Source of the DNA: Actinophytocola oryzae
GTDB taxonomy: Bacteria; Actinomycetota; Actinomycetes; Mycobacteriales; Pseudonocardiaceae
Length of the DNA: 64,000 nt
Assembly (NCBI RefSeq): GCF_004364325.1
Contig: NZ_SOCP01000001.1
Span: forward strand, 372,001-436,000
Direction of reading: 5' to 3'
Positions 42,126-50,816 of the stretch are shown here, piece after piece. The notes beneath the pieces are model-generated. The model did no database searches. It was not told the origin of the DNA and saw only the letters and a program-made list of their open reading frames with translations. The stretch's first letter is position 1. The number at the start of each line of letters is the position of its first letter. Made by a program: the position numbers and the translations under genes.

Positions 42126-42599
42126 TCACGTGTGGGAGGCGCCGGTCTCGATCGGGGTGTTCGGCTCGGGTGCCGTGCCGGGCAGTGGGGTGGTGTCGTA
42201 GTAGCGGACCTCGTAGACGCGTTCGGCGAACCGCCAGCCCTCGGGGGTTCGCCGGTACGTGTCGTGGTAGAGGGCGTAGTTGAGGTGCGAGGTGCCGTCG
42301 CGCAGGCGGCCGAACTCGACGACGTAGGCCCGGCCGGTGGCGGTGTCGCCGTCGAGGCGGACCGTGCCGGGGTGGGTGTTCTGGACGAAGAACTCCCACA
42401 GCCCCCGCAGGCGCGTGACGGCGGCCCGGATCTCGGCACGTGTCTCGAACTCCGCCGGGAGGTGCGGCATGCGCCACGCTCCGTCCTCGGTGAACAGCGA
42501 CGCGAGCCTCTCGAAGTCGGCCTGCATCCCGGCGTCGGTGAACTCGGCGCACAGCGCCTGGATCTCGACGCGGTCGGCCGGCGCCTGTAGGTCCGTCAT
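42126..42599 (-). CDS. SnoaL-like (NTF2-fold) protein
   Basis: 157 aa, ATG with GGGAGGA upstream. Single NTF2/SnoaL-type domain: IQALCAEFTDAGMQADFERL, FTEDGAWRMPH, and the C-terminal WRFAERVYEVRYYD. Such small barrels act as dehydratases, isomerases or polyketide cyclases, or as ring-hydroxylating dioxygenase beta-like subunits. Substrate unknown; neighbours give no pathway. Confidence 0.82.
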   Translation of the reverse strand: MTDLQAPADRVEIQALCAEFTDAGMQADFERLASLFTEDGAWRMPHLPAEFETRAEIRAAVTRLRGLWEFFVQNTHPGTVRLDGDTATGRAYVVEFGRLRDGTSHLNYALYHDTYRRTPEGWRFAERVYEVRYYDTTPLPGTAPEPNTPIETGASHT

Positions 42600-42761
42600 G
42601 GGTTCCTCCCTGGTCTCCTGCCAGGTCCGACGAAGTACGGCGCGGAGATGTGCGGCGCTGTCACCCACAGGAGGGAACTTGCCGGTGCGCTGGTGTGGCC
42701 GGCAGGCGCGGCGGTACCTCGGGGGAGGCGAGTCGCACTCGACCGCGGAGAGGGAGCGTCG

Positions 42762-43494
42762 ATGGTGTCCGGGAACCAGCAGGTCGCGGAGCCACCACGT
42801 GTGGGGAGGTCGTGGCCGGCCCTGGATGAGGAGTTCGTCGCGCAGATGTCCACACTGGAGGACGAGTGCGGGCGGATCCGCGCGAGGTGCGGGTGGACGA
42901 GGGGGTCGGCATCCGGGGCGTGCCCGTCCGCTGCGCCTACGCCAAGATCAGCATGCGCGACCTCGCCCGCCTGCGGCCGGAGATCGGCCCGTACCTGGTG
43001 CGGTCGGCTCCGGTGCGCTGTTCGTGCAGAACGGCCTGCGCGGAAGGCTGATCGGCGACAACAAGCTGTGCCTGGCCGTGCTGTCCGACCCCCGGTTCGC
43101 CGACCTGTTCACACCGGCGGACTACACCAGGGTGCAGGCCGCCATCCCGTGGTCACGCAACATCGCCACCTGCGACGCCGCGACCCTGCGCACGATCCGT
43201 GACCGTCCGGAGGACTACGTGCTCAAACGGCCGCTGGACACCCGAGGGCGAGGCGTGGTCATCGGCCGTGAAGCCACTGACTGGGCCGACGCGGTGAACA
43301 CGGCACTCGTCGAGCGGTGGCTGGTCCAGGAGTACTGCTCGACCACCGTGTTGCCCGTCGACTCCGGCGGCTTGCGCCACGACCTCACGCTCGGTGCCGT
43401 GAACGGCCGTCTGGCCTCGGTGTTCGCGCGGGTGGGCACGGAGGAGCGGCTCAACATCGCCCGCAGCAGCCGCCCACACCCCGTCTTCCTGTAA
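42762..43494 (+). pseudogene. ATP-grasp-like gene remnant, two frameshifts
   Basis: Homologous-looking text is spread over three frames in order: MVSGNQQVAEPPRVGRSWPA and on to CGRIRAR, then VDEGVGIRGVPVRCAYAKIS ... RPEIGPYLV, then LFVQNGLRGRLIGDNKLC to WLVQEYC and the end. The last part resembles the C-terminal half of a circularly permuted ATP-grasp ligase (NGLRGRLIGDNKL, YVLKRPLDTRGRG). Frame changes fall near 42890-42900 and 43010-43020. It is also short at the N-terminus. Two shifts within 150 nt make a decayed gene more likely than sequencing errors. Confidence 0.65.
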
Positions 43495-43512
43495 CCGCTT
43501 CCTGGGAGTTGG

Positions 43513-43558
43513 CTGGGAGTGCGTGCCTGTTCGGCGGCGACGCCGCACGCACTCCCAG
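43513..43558. repeat. Perfect 14-bp inverted repeat before the ABC exporter
   Basis: Arms CTGGGAGTGCGTGC and GCACGCACTCCCAG, 18-nt loop, 34 nt before the ABC ATPase start. No T-run. It may be a terminator for the decayed ATP-grasp gene or a repressor site for the exporter. CTGGGAGT also occurs once more just upstream at 43502. Confidence 0.6.
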
Positions 43559-43592
43559 CGCGTCGTGACATCGTCCCGACAACGTGGCTCTC

Positions 43593-44504
43593 ATGAGCAA
43601 CACGATCGAAGCGCGTGGCCTCACCAAGCGCTACGGCGACAAGCTCGCCGTGGACGACCTCGACTTCACCGTCGAGCCGGGGCGGGTGACCGGGTTCCTC
43701 GGGCCGAACGGGGCGGGCAAGTCGACGACCATGCGGCTCGTGCTCGGGCTGGACGCGCCGACCGCGGGCACGGTCACCGTCGGCGGGCGTCGGTACCGTG
43801 ACCTGGAGCGTCCGCTGCACACGGTCGGCGCGCTGCTCGACGCCCGTGCCTGCCACCCGGGGCGGACCGCCGCAAGCCACCTGCTCGCCATCGCGCAGAC
43901 GGCGGGCGTCGGACGGGCACGGGTGGACGAGGTGCTCGGGTTGGTCGGACTGGAGAGCGTGGCGGGCAAGCGGGCGGGGACGTTCTCCCTCGGCATGAGC
44001 CAGCGCCTCGGGATCGCCGCCGCGCTGCTCGGCGACCCGTCGGTGCTGATGTTCGACGAGCCCGTCAACGGCCTGGACCCGGAAGGCATCCGCTGGATCC
44101 GCACCCTCATGCGTGACCTGGCCGAGGAGGGCCGCACGGTGCTGGTGTCGAGCCACCTCATGAGCGAGATGGCGTTGACCGCGCAGCACCTGCTGGTGAT
44201 CGGTCGCGGCAGGCTCATCGCGGACACCGGCATCGAGGACTTCCTGCGTGAGTACGGCACCGAGTCCGTCCTCGTCCGCGCCGACGAGCTGGACCGGCTG
44301 GCCCGCGTGCTGCGCAGGGCAGGCGCCGAGCTGGCGTCCGAGACCGACGCGCTGCACGTCCACGGCGTCACCGCGACCGAGATCGGCAAGCTCGCGGCTG
44401 GCGAGGGGATAGCGCTGTCCGAGCTGACCCCGCACCGCGGCTCGCTGGAGGACGTGTTCATGGCTTTGACGAACGACGCTGTCGAGTACGGGGTGGGCGC
44501 GTGA
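43593..44504 (+). CDS. ABC transporter ATP-binding protein (exporter)
   Basis: 303 aa. Walker A GPNGAGKST, signature SLGMSQRLG, Walker B LMFDEP followed by VNGLDPEG, and switch His in SSHLMSE. Drug/antibiotic-exporter type with a C-terminal extension of about 90 residues. Pairs with the permease that starts inside its stop codon (GTGA overlap). ATG at 43593 chosen because it matches the family start (IEARGLTKRYGDKLAV). Confidence 0.93.
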   Translation: MSNTIEARGLTKRYGDKLAVDDLDFTVEPGRVTGFLGPNGAGKSTTMRLVLGLDAPTAGTVTVGGRRYRDLERPLHTVGALLDARACHPGRTAASHLLAIAQTAGVGRARVDEVLGLVGLESVAGKRAGTFSLGMSQRLGIAAALLGDPSVLMFDEPVNGLDPEGIRWIRTLMRDLAEEGRTVLVSSHLMSEMALTAQHLLVIGRGRLIADTGIEDFLREYGTESVLVRADELDRLARVLRRAGAELASETDALHVHGVTATEIGKLAAGEGIALSELTPHRGSLEDVFMALTNDAVEYGVGA

Positions 44505-45250
44505 ACCTCATCCGTTCGGAGTGGACGAAGTTCCGGAGCCTGCGGTCCACGTGGCTGACCATGGCGGTGACGGCGTTGCTGGGCGTCGGCATCGGCGCGA
44601 TGGCGACGGCGGGCCAGGCCCGCGAGTACACCGGCGAGGACTGGGACCCGACCGCGCTCAGCCTGACCAGCGTCACCGTCGCGCAGCTCGCGATCGGGGT
44701 GCTTGGGGTTCTGGTCATCACGGCGGAGTACGCCACGGGCACCATCGGGCCGTCGGTCACCGCGGCACCGCGCCGGGGTCGCCTGCTGGCCGCGAAGCTC
44801 GCGGTGCTGGCGGCCGCGTCGGTCGTGCTCTGCCAGGCCATCGGGTTCGCGTCGTTCTTCGCGGGCCAGGCCGTGTTCGCGGGCGCCGACGTGCCGTACG
44901 CGACCCTCGGCCAGCCGGACGTCCTGCGGGCGGTCATCGGCAGCGGCCTGTACCTGACGGCCATCGGACTGCTGGGCCTGGGCATCGGCGCGATCCTGCG
45001 TTCCACCGCGGGGGCGATCGGCACGCTGGTGTCGGTCACGTTGCTGATCCGGCTGGTGGCACAGGCCCTGCCGGAGTCGTGGGCGGACTGGATGAACCGC
45101 TACTGGCCCACCGTCGCGGGCGAGCGGATCCTGTCCGTGCTCCGCGTCCCCGGCGACCTGAACCCGTGGTGGGGCTTCACCATCCTGTGGGGCTTCGTGG
45201 CCATGGTCGTGGCCGCCGGCTACACCGTCCTCCGTACGAGGGACACCTGA
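44501..45250 (+). CDS. ABC-2 type transporter permease
   Basis: 249 aa, GTG start. Six predicted helices in the ABC-2 export arrangement; N-terminal IRSEWTKFRSLRSTW is the usual start of actinomycete ABC-2 permeases. Partner of the preceding ATPase; likely exports a lipid, peptide or drug. A long inverted repeat lies 20 nt after its stop. Confidence 0.9.
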   Translation: MNLIRSEWTKFRSLRSTWLTMAVTALLGVGIGAMATAGQAREYTGEDWDPTALSLTSVTVAQLAIGVLGVLVITAEYATGTIGPSVTAAPRRGRLLAAKLAVLAAASVVLCQAIGFASFFAGQAVFAGADVPYATLGQPDVLRAVIGSGLYLTAIGLLGLGIGAILRSTAGAIGTLVSVTLLIRLVAQALPESWADWMNRYWPTVAGERILSVLRVPGDLNPWWGFTILWGFVAMVVAAGYTVLRTRDT

Positions 45251-45269
45251 CACCTCGGCCCCGGGAAAC

Positions 45270-45322
45270 GCACTGAAGGACGCCTTCCTGACGCTCAGCG
45301 TTACGAAGGCGTCCTTCAGTGC
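45270..45322. repeat. Dispersed palindrome copy A between convergent genes
   Basis: Arms GCACTGAAGGACGCCTTC (45270-45287) and its exact complement (45305-45322), 18 bp; the 17-nt loop holds a smaller stem ACGC-TCA-GCGT. It lies between the ABC permease and the convergent CHAT gene, so it can serve as a two-way terminator. Same core TGAAGGACGCCTTC occurs at 54.6 and 59.2 kb. Confidence 0.8.
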
Positions 45323-45338
45323 ATGCCGGTGGCGAGCG

Positions 45339-47996
45339 TCAGGCCGCGCCGAGGGCGACGAACGACCACGCGGTGGCCACGGCGACCGGGTCGGCGGGGG
45401 TGGTGGCCCTGGCGGTGGCGAGGGCCTCGCCCAGTGTCGTGTTCCCGGCGTTCAGGGCGGTGTGCATCGCACGCATCACGGACACCGTGGCCGTGTCGTT
45501 GACCGGGACCACGGTGGCCGCGATGCCCGCGGTGCCGAGGGGGAGCAGGGCCGCGGTCAGGCCGAGCAGCTCGTCGGCCCCGACCGGCTGCACGGCACCG
45601 GAGTCGCACGACGGCAGGATCATCCGGTACGGGGTCCTGCGCAGCTGCTGGAAGTCGTACACCGTCAGCGGTCCGTCGGCCAGGCGGATCGACGAGAACA
45701 TCGGGCTGTCCGCGCGGAACCGGCCGTGCGCGGCCAGGTGCACCAGCGAGCTGCCGTCGATCGTCCTCAGCACCGCCGACGCGGTCGCGGCCTCGTTCTC
45801 GATGACGTGCGCGTCCGGGTAGGCGGCGGCGAGGTGGGGGATCTCGCCGCCGCTGCTCGCCAGACCGGGGCCGCGCACCAGCACGACCTTGCCCCCGGCC
45901 GGACGCGGCGCGCGGCGGGCGTTCACCCACGTCGTCGCCGACGGCGCCACCGAGTGCACCCGGTCGCGCAGCCCGGGCAGCAGCGCCCACGGCACCGCCT
46001 GGAAGCGGCCGGGCGGCACGATCACCACCGGTCCGTCGCCGAGCCGCGCCCCGCCCAGCAGGTGCTCCTCCAGCTGCCTGCCCACGACCTCCAGCCTGGC
46101 CAGCAGCCGCTCGGCCACGCCGGGCACCGGCCCGTACGCGAGCCTGCGCAGCAGCCAGCACGCCGTCTCCACGTGTCCCGCCGCGACCGACACCTTCCCC
46201 GCCACGGTCCTCGTGACCCGACCCCCACCGCACACCAGCACGTGCAGGTCGCCGTCGATCGGCACTATCGCGGCAAGGCGGCCGTCGCCCAGCTCGTCCA
46301 GCAGCGGGCGGACGATGCCGTGCGCCGTACCCGGCGCGCCGTCGAGTGTGCCCGGCTGGCGGCGCACCCGGTCCCTGATCCGCCGCTCCAGCCGCTGTGA
46401 CCTCGTGGCCAGCGCGCCGAACGGTGTGCCGTTGACCAGTGCCTCGTCCAGGCGGCTGGTCGTCGCACGCAGTGTCGCCAGGTCGTGCAGCACGTCGTTG
46501 TCGGTCGGCGGGCGCACGGCGGGCACCGCACACACCGTCGCCCGCCAGCGTTCGCTCCACATCAGCAGCCTGCGTGCTCGGGAACCACGCAGGCACGTCC
46601 GCAGCGCCAGCTCGGCCAGCTCGGCGCCGTGGTCGGTCGCGCGGGCCCGCAGCTCCGACGCCCCCAGCGTCAGCCGGTGCTCGTCCAGCACGTCCAGGCC
46701 GCGCCTGCATGCCTGCAGCACCAGGCGGGTGTTGTCGTCGACGGCCGCCAGCAGCGCCTGCGCCAGCCAGCCCTCCGCCCTCGTGATGGCCGAGCCGCCG
46801 TGGCGTGCGGTGGCCGCCGCCCTCAGGTGCTCCCGTGCCGGGCGGCGCATCGCGAGCGCGACGCGGCCCGCCAGCAGGTTCGCCTCGATCAGGTCCGGCG
46901 CGTGCAGTGCGCCGAGGCCCTTCACGACCTCGCGGACCTGCGCGAGCTGCCCCGCCTCACCCGGCTCGGTCGCGAACCGTGCCTGCAGCGCGAGCAGCCG
47001 CGCGTGCTGGCGCCACCACTCGCGGCGCTGCGCGGTGAACAGGCGCACGGCCTCACTCGCCCGTTCGAGTGCCGCGCGGGGCTTCTTCGCCGCCAGCGCC
47101 GCACGTCCCGCGACCAGGAGCAGCTCGGCCCTGCGGGTCGTCTGGCCGTTGCGGTCGGTCACCTCCGCGATGGCCGCGTCCGCCTCCAGCAACGCCTCGT
47201 TGGGCAGCCCGGCCGCCAGCAACACCGCGCACCGGTCGGCGACCAGCTCGGGCATGGGCGTGTCCAGCCGGTGGAACCTGCGGTCGGCGTCCTCGAGCCT
47301 CGTCAGCGCGGCGGGCAGGTCGCCGGTGCGGAACGCGGTCAGCCCCAGGTTCTGCACGGCCACCGCGGAGTCGTGCTCCTGGTCGGTCTCGGCGAACAGC
47401 CGCGCGGCCTCGGTGAAGTCCGCGTCCGCCCGCTCGACCGCGCCGAGCGCGAGGTGGACCTGCCCACGCACGGCGAGCACCCGCCCGGTCCAGACGGTGT
47501 CCTTGGCGCGTCGCAGGACCATGACCGCCGCACGCAGGTCGTCGAGCGCGTCCCGGTGCCGTCCCAGCACCCACAGCGCGCCGCCGCGCCGGAACCGCAC
47601 GCGTGCGCCGTGCGTGCCGGTCGACGCGGCCACCGCCCGGTCGAGCGTGGCGAGGCCGGTGCGGGTCCGTCCGTCGTGCACGAGCGCGATGCCGAACGTG
47701 GCGAGTACGTCGGCCTCCCGTTCGGTCGAGCCGGACTTCCTGGCGAGCGTCAGCGCGAGGCGCAGCTCGGTGATCGCCGACGTGAGGTCCCCGAAGTCAC
47801 GCTGGACGATGCCGATGGCCTGGTGGGCGATCGAGGCGGCGAGCGGGGTCGGTGAGCAGGCCAGCACGGCGTTGGCCTGTCTGATGGCCTCGTTGGGGTC
47901 GGCGAAGACGAGCTGGAGCAGGTGGTGCGGGGTGCGGTCACCGTCCCGCCGTTCGGGCTCGCCGGTGCGGGGTGACCAGCTGACGGCCTCGCTCAC
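45339..47996 (-). CDS. CHAT-domain (caspase-like) protein with TPR sensor
   Basis: 885 aa, GTG start. The N-terminal ~480 residues are tetratricopeptide-like helical repeats; the C-terminal ~300 form a CHAT peptidase domain with catalytic H757 in LVHLAAHGRF and C797 in ILPSCDSGAV, both present. CHAT proteases of bacteria can be switched on by sensor partners and cleave effectors. Divergent from a cytosolic subtilisin 111 nt away, followed by a small protein and a sigma factor gene: a set I recall recurring in actinomycetes. TAATAT 6 nt upstream of the GTG (48003-48008, leftward) suggests a leaderless transcript. Confidence 0.9.
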   Translation of the reverse strand: MSEAVSWSPRTGEPERRDGDRTPHHLLQLVFADPNEAIRQANAVLACSPTPLAASIAHQAIGIVQRDFGDLTSAITELRLALTLARKSGSTEREADVLATFGIALVHDGRTRTGLATLDRAVAASTGTHGARVRFRRGGALWVLGRHRDALDDLRAAVMVLRRAKDTVWTGRVLAVRGQVHLALGAVERADADFTEAARLFAETDQEHDSAVAVQNLGLTAFRTGDLPAALTRLEDADRRFHRLDTPMPELVADRCAVLLAAGLPNEALLEADAAIAEVTDRNGQTTRRAELLLVAGRAALAAKKPRAALERASEAVRLFTAQRREWWRQHARLLALQARFATEPGEAGQLAQVREVVKGLGALHAPDLIEANLLAGRVALAMRRPAREHLRAAATARHGGSAITRAEGWLAQALLAAVDDNTRLVLQACRRGLDVLDEHRLTLGASELRARATDHGAELAELALRTCLRGSRARRLLMWSERWRATVCAVPAVRPPTDNDVLHDLATLRATTSRLDEALVNGTPFGALATRSQRLERRIRDRVRRQPGTLDGAPGTAHGIVRPLLDELGDGRLAAIVPIDGDLHVLVCGGGRVTRTVAGKVSVAAGHVETACWLLRRLAYGPVPGVAERLLARLEVVGRQLEEHLLGGARLGDGPVVIVPPGRFQAVPWALLPGLRDRVHSVAPSATTWVNARRAPRPAGGKVVLVRGPGLASSGGEIPHLAAAYPDAHVIENEAATASAVLRTIDGSSLVHLAAHGRFRADSPMFSSIRLADGPLTVYDFQQLRRTPYRMILPSCDSGAVQPVGADELLGLTAALLPLGTAGIAATVVPVNDTATVSVMRAMHTALNAGNTTLGEALATARATTPADPVAVATAWSFVALGAA

Positions 47997-48107
47997 GTCG
48001 CCATATTACGGATTGGCAACAGTCCGGCGCACGACCGCGGCAGCGGTATTTGACCGCCGGGGTGGCGCATCCACTTGAGAGACATGTTCTCCATGGGGGG
48101 AGGCAAC

Positions 48108-49565
48108 GTGCCGCAGTATGACCGGAACAGGAATGTCGAAGATCGTCAGGGGGGAATCCAGGCGATCAGCAGGGCGCAGTTCGCGGCGATCGAAAGGGCC
48201 GCGGAGCAGGAACAGGTCCGGTTCGAGTCCGAGCCGGCCAACGGGTCACCGACCCACATCTGGCAGAAGGACCACCTCCTGGTCAGTGGCGATGTCGTCG
48301 AGTACGGCATCGAGGGGCTGAGCAGGTTCGCCACCGAGCCCGTCCGCCACCTGGACGGCACCGAGCAGTCGAACGCACCTGGGCGCGCGAGGCTGCTGCG
48401 GATCAACGAGAACGAGGGGAGGAGCGCGTGGCAGGTCGCGGCGTACCTGAACAGCCAGCGGGGGCTGGCGGGGAAGGTCGCCGTCAACAACGTCGTGCAC
48501 GTGGCGCACCAGGACGGCGCGAACCTCTGCCCGGCCGACGAGCCGGTGCCGGGTAGGCCCTTCCCGGAGACGATTCCCTATCCACCGCCGATGGCAGGCG
48601 ACGCGGGCCTGGGGGTACGCGTCGAGGTCGTCGACACGGGACTGTCTCCGGGCTGGTCCGCCAACCACCCCTGGCTGCACGTCGACGGGCGTGCGGCCGA
48701 GGTGTCCGGTGACAGGGAGGACGGCACCTACCGGCCGGACGGCCGGATAGCCGCCCACGCGGGCCACGGCACGTTCATCGCCGGCATCGTCCGCTGCGTG
48801 GCGCCCGGTGCCACCGTGCACGTGTCCAACACGTTGCGGTGGGCGGGCGCCATGCTCGAGTCGGAGGTCGCCCGCGCGATCATCGACGCGGCGGACAGGA
48901 GCCCGGCGCCGCACGTCATCAACCTGTCGGCGGGCTTCGTGCCGATGCACGACCACGCGGAGAAGTCCGCGCCGCTCGCGCTGGGGATGCTCGACGTGAT
49001 GCGGCACCTGACGCGCCGGGGCTGCCGCACGCTCCTGGTGGCGGCGGCCGGCAACGACGGCAAGGGACCGGACGACGTCTGGTTCTACCCGGCGGCGTTC
49101 GCGGGCGAGAAGGAGTTCGACGACGTCGTCGTCGCGGTCGGCGCACTGCAGCAGGACCGCGAGGGCCGGGCGTGCTTCTCCAACTTCGGCGACTGGGTGA
49201 CGGTCTACGAGGACGGGGAGAAGCTGGTCAACGCGTTCCCCGAGGGCATGTTCAGGTACCAGGAACCGCTCCTGGGCAAGGACGCGTCGGTGTGCGTCTA
49301 CGGCGACCCGCCGCTGTACGACGGGTGCTCGTGTGTGACCGCGCCACAGCAGGGGACGGTCGTGCGCTCGCGCGGCATGGCCGAGTGGAGCGGCACGTCG
49401 TTCGCGGCACCCGTGGTGGTCGGCAGGCTCGCCGAGCGGATGTCCCACAGGTTCGCCGACCGCCCGAGGGCGGCGATGCAGGACCTACTGAAGGACACGA
49501 TCGAGATAAAGGACGCGGGCGACCGGGTCCGGCTCCCGATCTTCCCGAGGCCGGTCGGCGGGTGA
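48108..49565 (+). CDS. Cytosolic S8 (subtilisin) serine peptidase
   Basis: 485 aa from the GTG at 48108, selected because GGGGGGAGG lies 4 nt upstream; earlier in-frame ATGs (48084, 48093) are weaker. Catalytic triad by motif: D176 in VEVVDTGLS, H220 in AGHGTFIAG, S431 in SGTSFAAP. There is no signal peptide; the N-terminal 165 residues are a prodomain-like or regulatory region. Cys occurs in the C-terminal half (CSCV). It likely works inside the cell in a cascade with the CHAT protein divergently encoded next to it. Confidence 0.9.
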   Translation: MPQYDRNRNVEDRQGGIQAISRAQFAAIERAAEQEQVRFESEPANGSPTHIWQKDHLLVSGDVVEYGIEGLSRFATEPVRHLDGTEQSNAPGRARLLRINENEGRSAWQVAAYLNSQRGLAGKVAVNNVVHVAHQDGANLCPADEPVPGRPFPETIPYPPPMAGDAGLGVRVEVVDTGLSPGWSANHPWLHVDGRAAEVSGDREDGTYRPDGRIAAHAGHGTFIAGIVRCVAPGATVHVSNTLRWAGAMLESEVARAIIDAADRSPAPHVINLSAGFVPMHDHAEKSAPLALGMLDVMRHLTRRGCRTLLVAAAGNDGKGPDDVWFYPAAFAGEKEFDDVVVAVGALQQDREGRACFSNFGDWVTVYEDGEKLVNAFPEGMFRYQEPLLGKDASVCVYGDPPLYDGCSCVTAPQQGTVVRSRGMAEWSGTSFAAPVVVGRLAERMSHRFADRPRAAMQDLLKDTIEIKDAGDRVRLPIFPRPVGG

Positions 49566-49665
49566 ACCAACCGCTCCGCAGGACAAGCAGAAGGTATAAC
49601 CCCACGACGCTGGACGTACAGATGGTGCAACCACGCAACGCGTGGCCGGGTGAAGGCCCGGTCAC

Positions 49666-49710
49666 CCGTGAGCGGAGCGAGTCAATGTCTCCGTGAGCGG
49701 AGCGAGCCAA
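49666..49710. repeat. Short tandem direct repeat after the subtilisin gene
   Basis: CCGTGAGCGGAGCGAGTCAA (49666-49685) recurs as CCGTGAGCGGAGCGAGCCAA (49691-49710), 25-nt spacing, followed by GCGAGCCAAT at 49721. The 174-nt gap between convergent genes has no other structure that I see. Confidence 0.6.
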
Positions 49711-49739
49711 ATCCATCACAGCGAGCCAATAAAACACCG

Positions 49740-50177
49740 CTAGACGAGGATCCACTGGGTGGTGACGACCACCCCGTCCGGTGCGGCCACGCGAAACCTG
49801 GCCGCACCCCGATGGATCTCGGTGGTGAACATACCGTCGGTGCCGACCGGCAGTGCCCAGCGTTCACCACCGAGGTCCATTTCGGCTGTCCCGGAGATGC
49901 CGTCGACCAACCCGCGCACGGTCACCCGCTCGTCCACGTACTCGAGCTGTACCTCCAGCGAGAATTCACCCAGCTGGAACGACAGCAGGCGCAGCTGGTC
50001 CTGGTCGCCACGCACCTGGGCGAACTCCGAGGCCGAGTCGAGCAGCAGTTCCGCGAGCTGCTCGTCGAAACGTCTGCTCAGCAGTGCGCCCCGGGCGTTG
50101 TCGAGCACGGACTCCGGCACGGGGTCGACTCGGGAACAGGCACTGCGCAGCTCGTCCATGAGCTCCTCGTCATTCAT
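49740..50177 (-). CDS. Small hypothetical protein co-transcribed with the sigma factor
   Basis: 145 aa; start ATG overlaps the sigma gene's stop by 4 nt. N-terminal helix (MNDEELMDELRSACSRVDPV) and a beta-rich C-terminus (VQLEYVDERVTVRGLVDG). No membrane helix and no HxxxCxxC zinc motif, so not a standard anti-sigma factor, but its position makes it a candidate regulator of the sigma factor or a scaffold for the adjacent proteases. Family not recognised. Confidence 0.7.
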   Translation of the reverse strand: MNDEELMDELRSACSRVDPVPESVLDNARGALLSRRFDEQLAELLLDSASEFAQVRGDQDQLRLLSFQLGEFSLEVQLEYVDERVTVRGLVDGISGTAEMDLGGERWALPVGTDGMFTTEIHRGAARFRVAAPDGVVVTTQWILV

Positions 50178-50734
50178 CCGCGGTCACCCCGTTGTCCGTC
50201 GGTGTCCATCGACTCACGCAGCTTCTGCAGGCAACGCTGCCGGGTCGGGCCGAGGCTGCCGATCGGCATGTCCAGTGCGGCGGCGGCTTCCCGGTAGCTG
50301 GGTGGCGGGGACGCCATCAACACCCGCAGCAGCCGGAAACACGTCTCGCCGAGTGCCGCGACCCTGCGCCACAGTGCGATGTCGCGCTCGGTGGTCAGCA
50401 TCGCGTGGTCGACGGGCGGAGCCGTGTCGGGCATGTCGTCGACCGGTTCGGCGTGGCGGACCAGCTGCTGGCGGCTCGTGCGGCGCAGCAGCTGCATGCA
50501 CTCGCGCCGGACCGTGACCGCGAGCCAGGCGGGGAGCGCCTCCGGCTCCTTGATGTGGTCCACGTTCTCCACCAGCCGTAACCAGGTGATCTGGACGACG
50601 TCGGACGCGTCACGCTGGTCGAGCCGGAAACTCCGGGCGATGGACCACAGCAGGCTGCTGAACTCGTTCACGATCGCGTCCCACGCAGCCTGGTCACCTT
50701 TGCCTGCCGCGGCGAGCAAAGACCGCAACTCCAC
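50174..50734 (-). CDS. ECF-type sigma-70 family sigma factor
   Basis: 186 aa, GTG with GGAGGAC upstream. Region 2 (LLWSIARSFRLDQRDASDVV, then QITWLRLVENVD) and region 4 (SYREAAAALDMPIGSLGPTR, then RQRCLQKLRESM) are present. First gene of a leftward pair with a small hypothetical; the subtilisin and CHAT genes lie just beyond. Probably activates expression of that protease set. I see no certain recognition motif shared by the promoters. Confidence 0.9.
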   Translation of the reverse strand: MELRSLLAAAGKGDQAAWDAIVNEFSSLLWSIARSFRLDQRDASDVVQITWLRLVENVDHIKEPEALPAWLAVTVRRECMQLLRRTSRQQLVRHAEPVDDMPDTAPPVDHAMLTTERDIALWRRVAALGETCFRLLRVLMASPPPSYREAAAALDMPIGSLGPTRQRCLQKLRESMDTDGQRGDRG

Positions 50735-50816
50735 GTCGTCCTCCGTTGCATACCCTTACAGATACCTGTCGACACGACGCTGATTCACCGTGACCCGATC
50801 GTGCCCGCGCCATGGG

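Noticed and set aside
49666..49710. Tandem GTGAGCGGAGCGAG repeat as a CRISPR or attachment site
   Set aside because: Only two copies 25 nt apart, spacer of 5 nt, no cas gene or integrase. Similar GAGCGGAGCGAG text is common in intergenic DNA of actinomycetes.
48020..50760. Shared GGTATTTG / GGTATCTG text upstream of the subtilisin and sigma genes as a sigma recognition site
   Set aside because: Only eight loosely matching bases, differing distance to the starts and no second box; may be chance.
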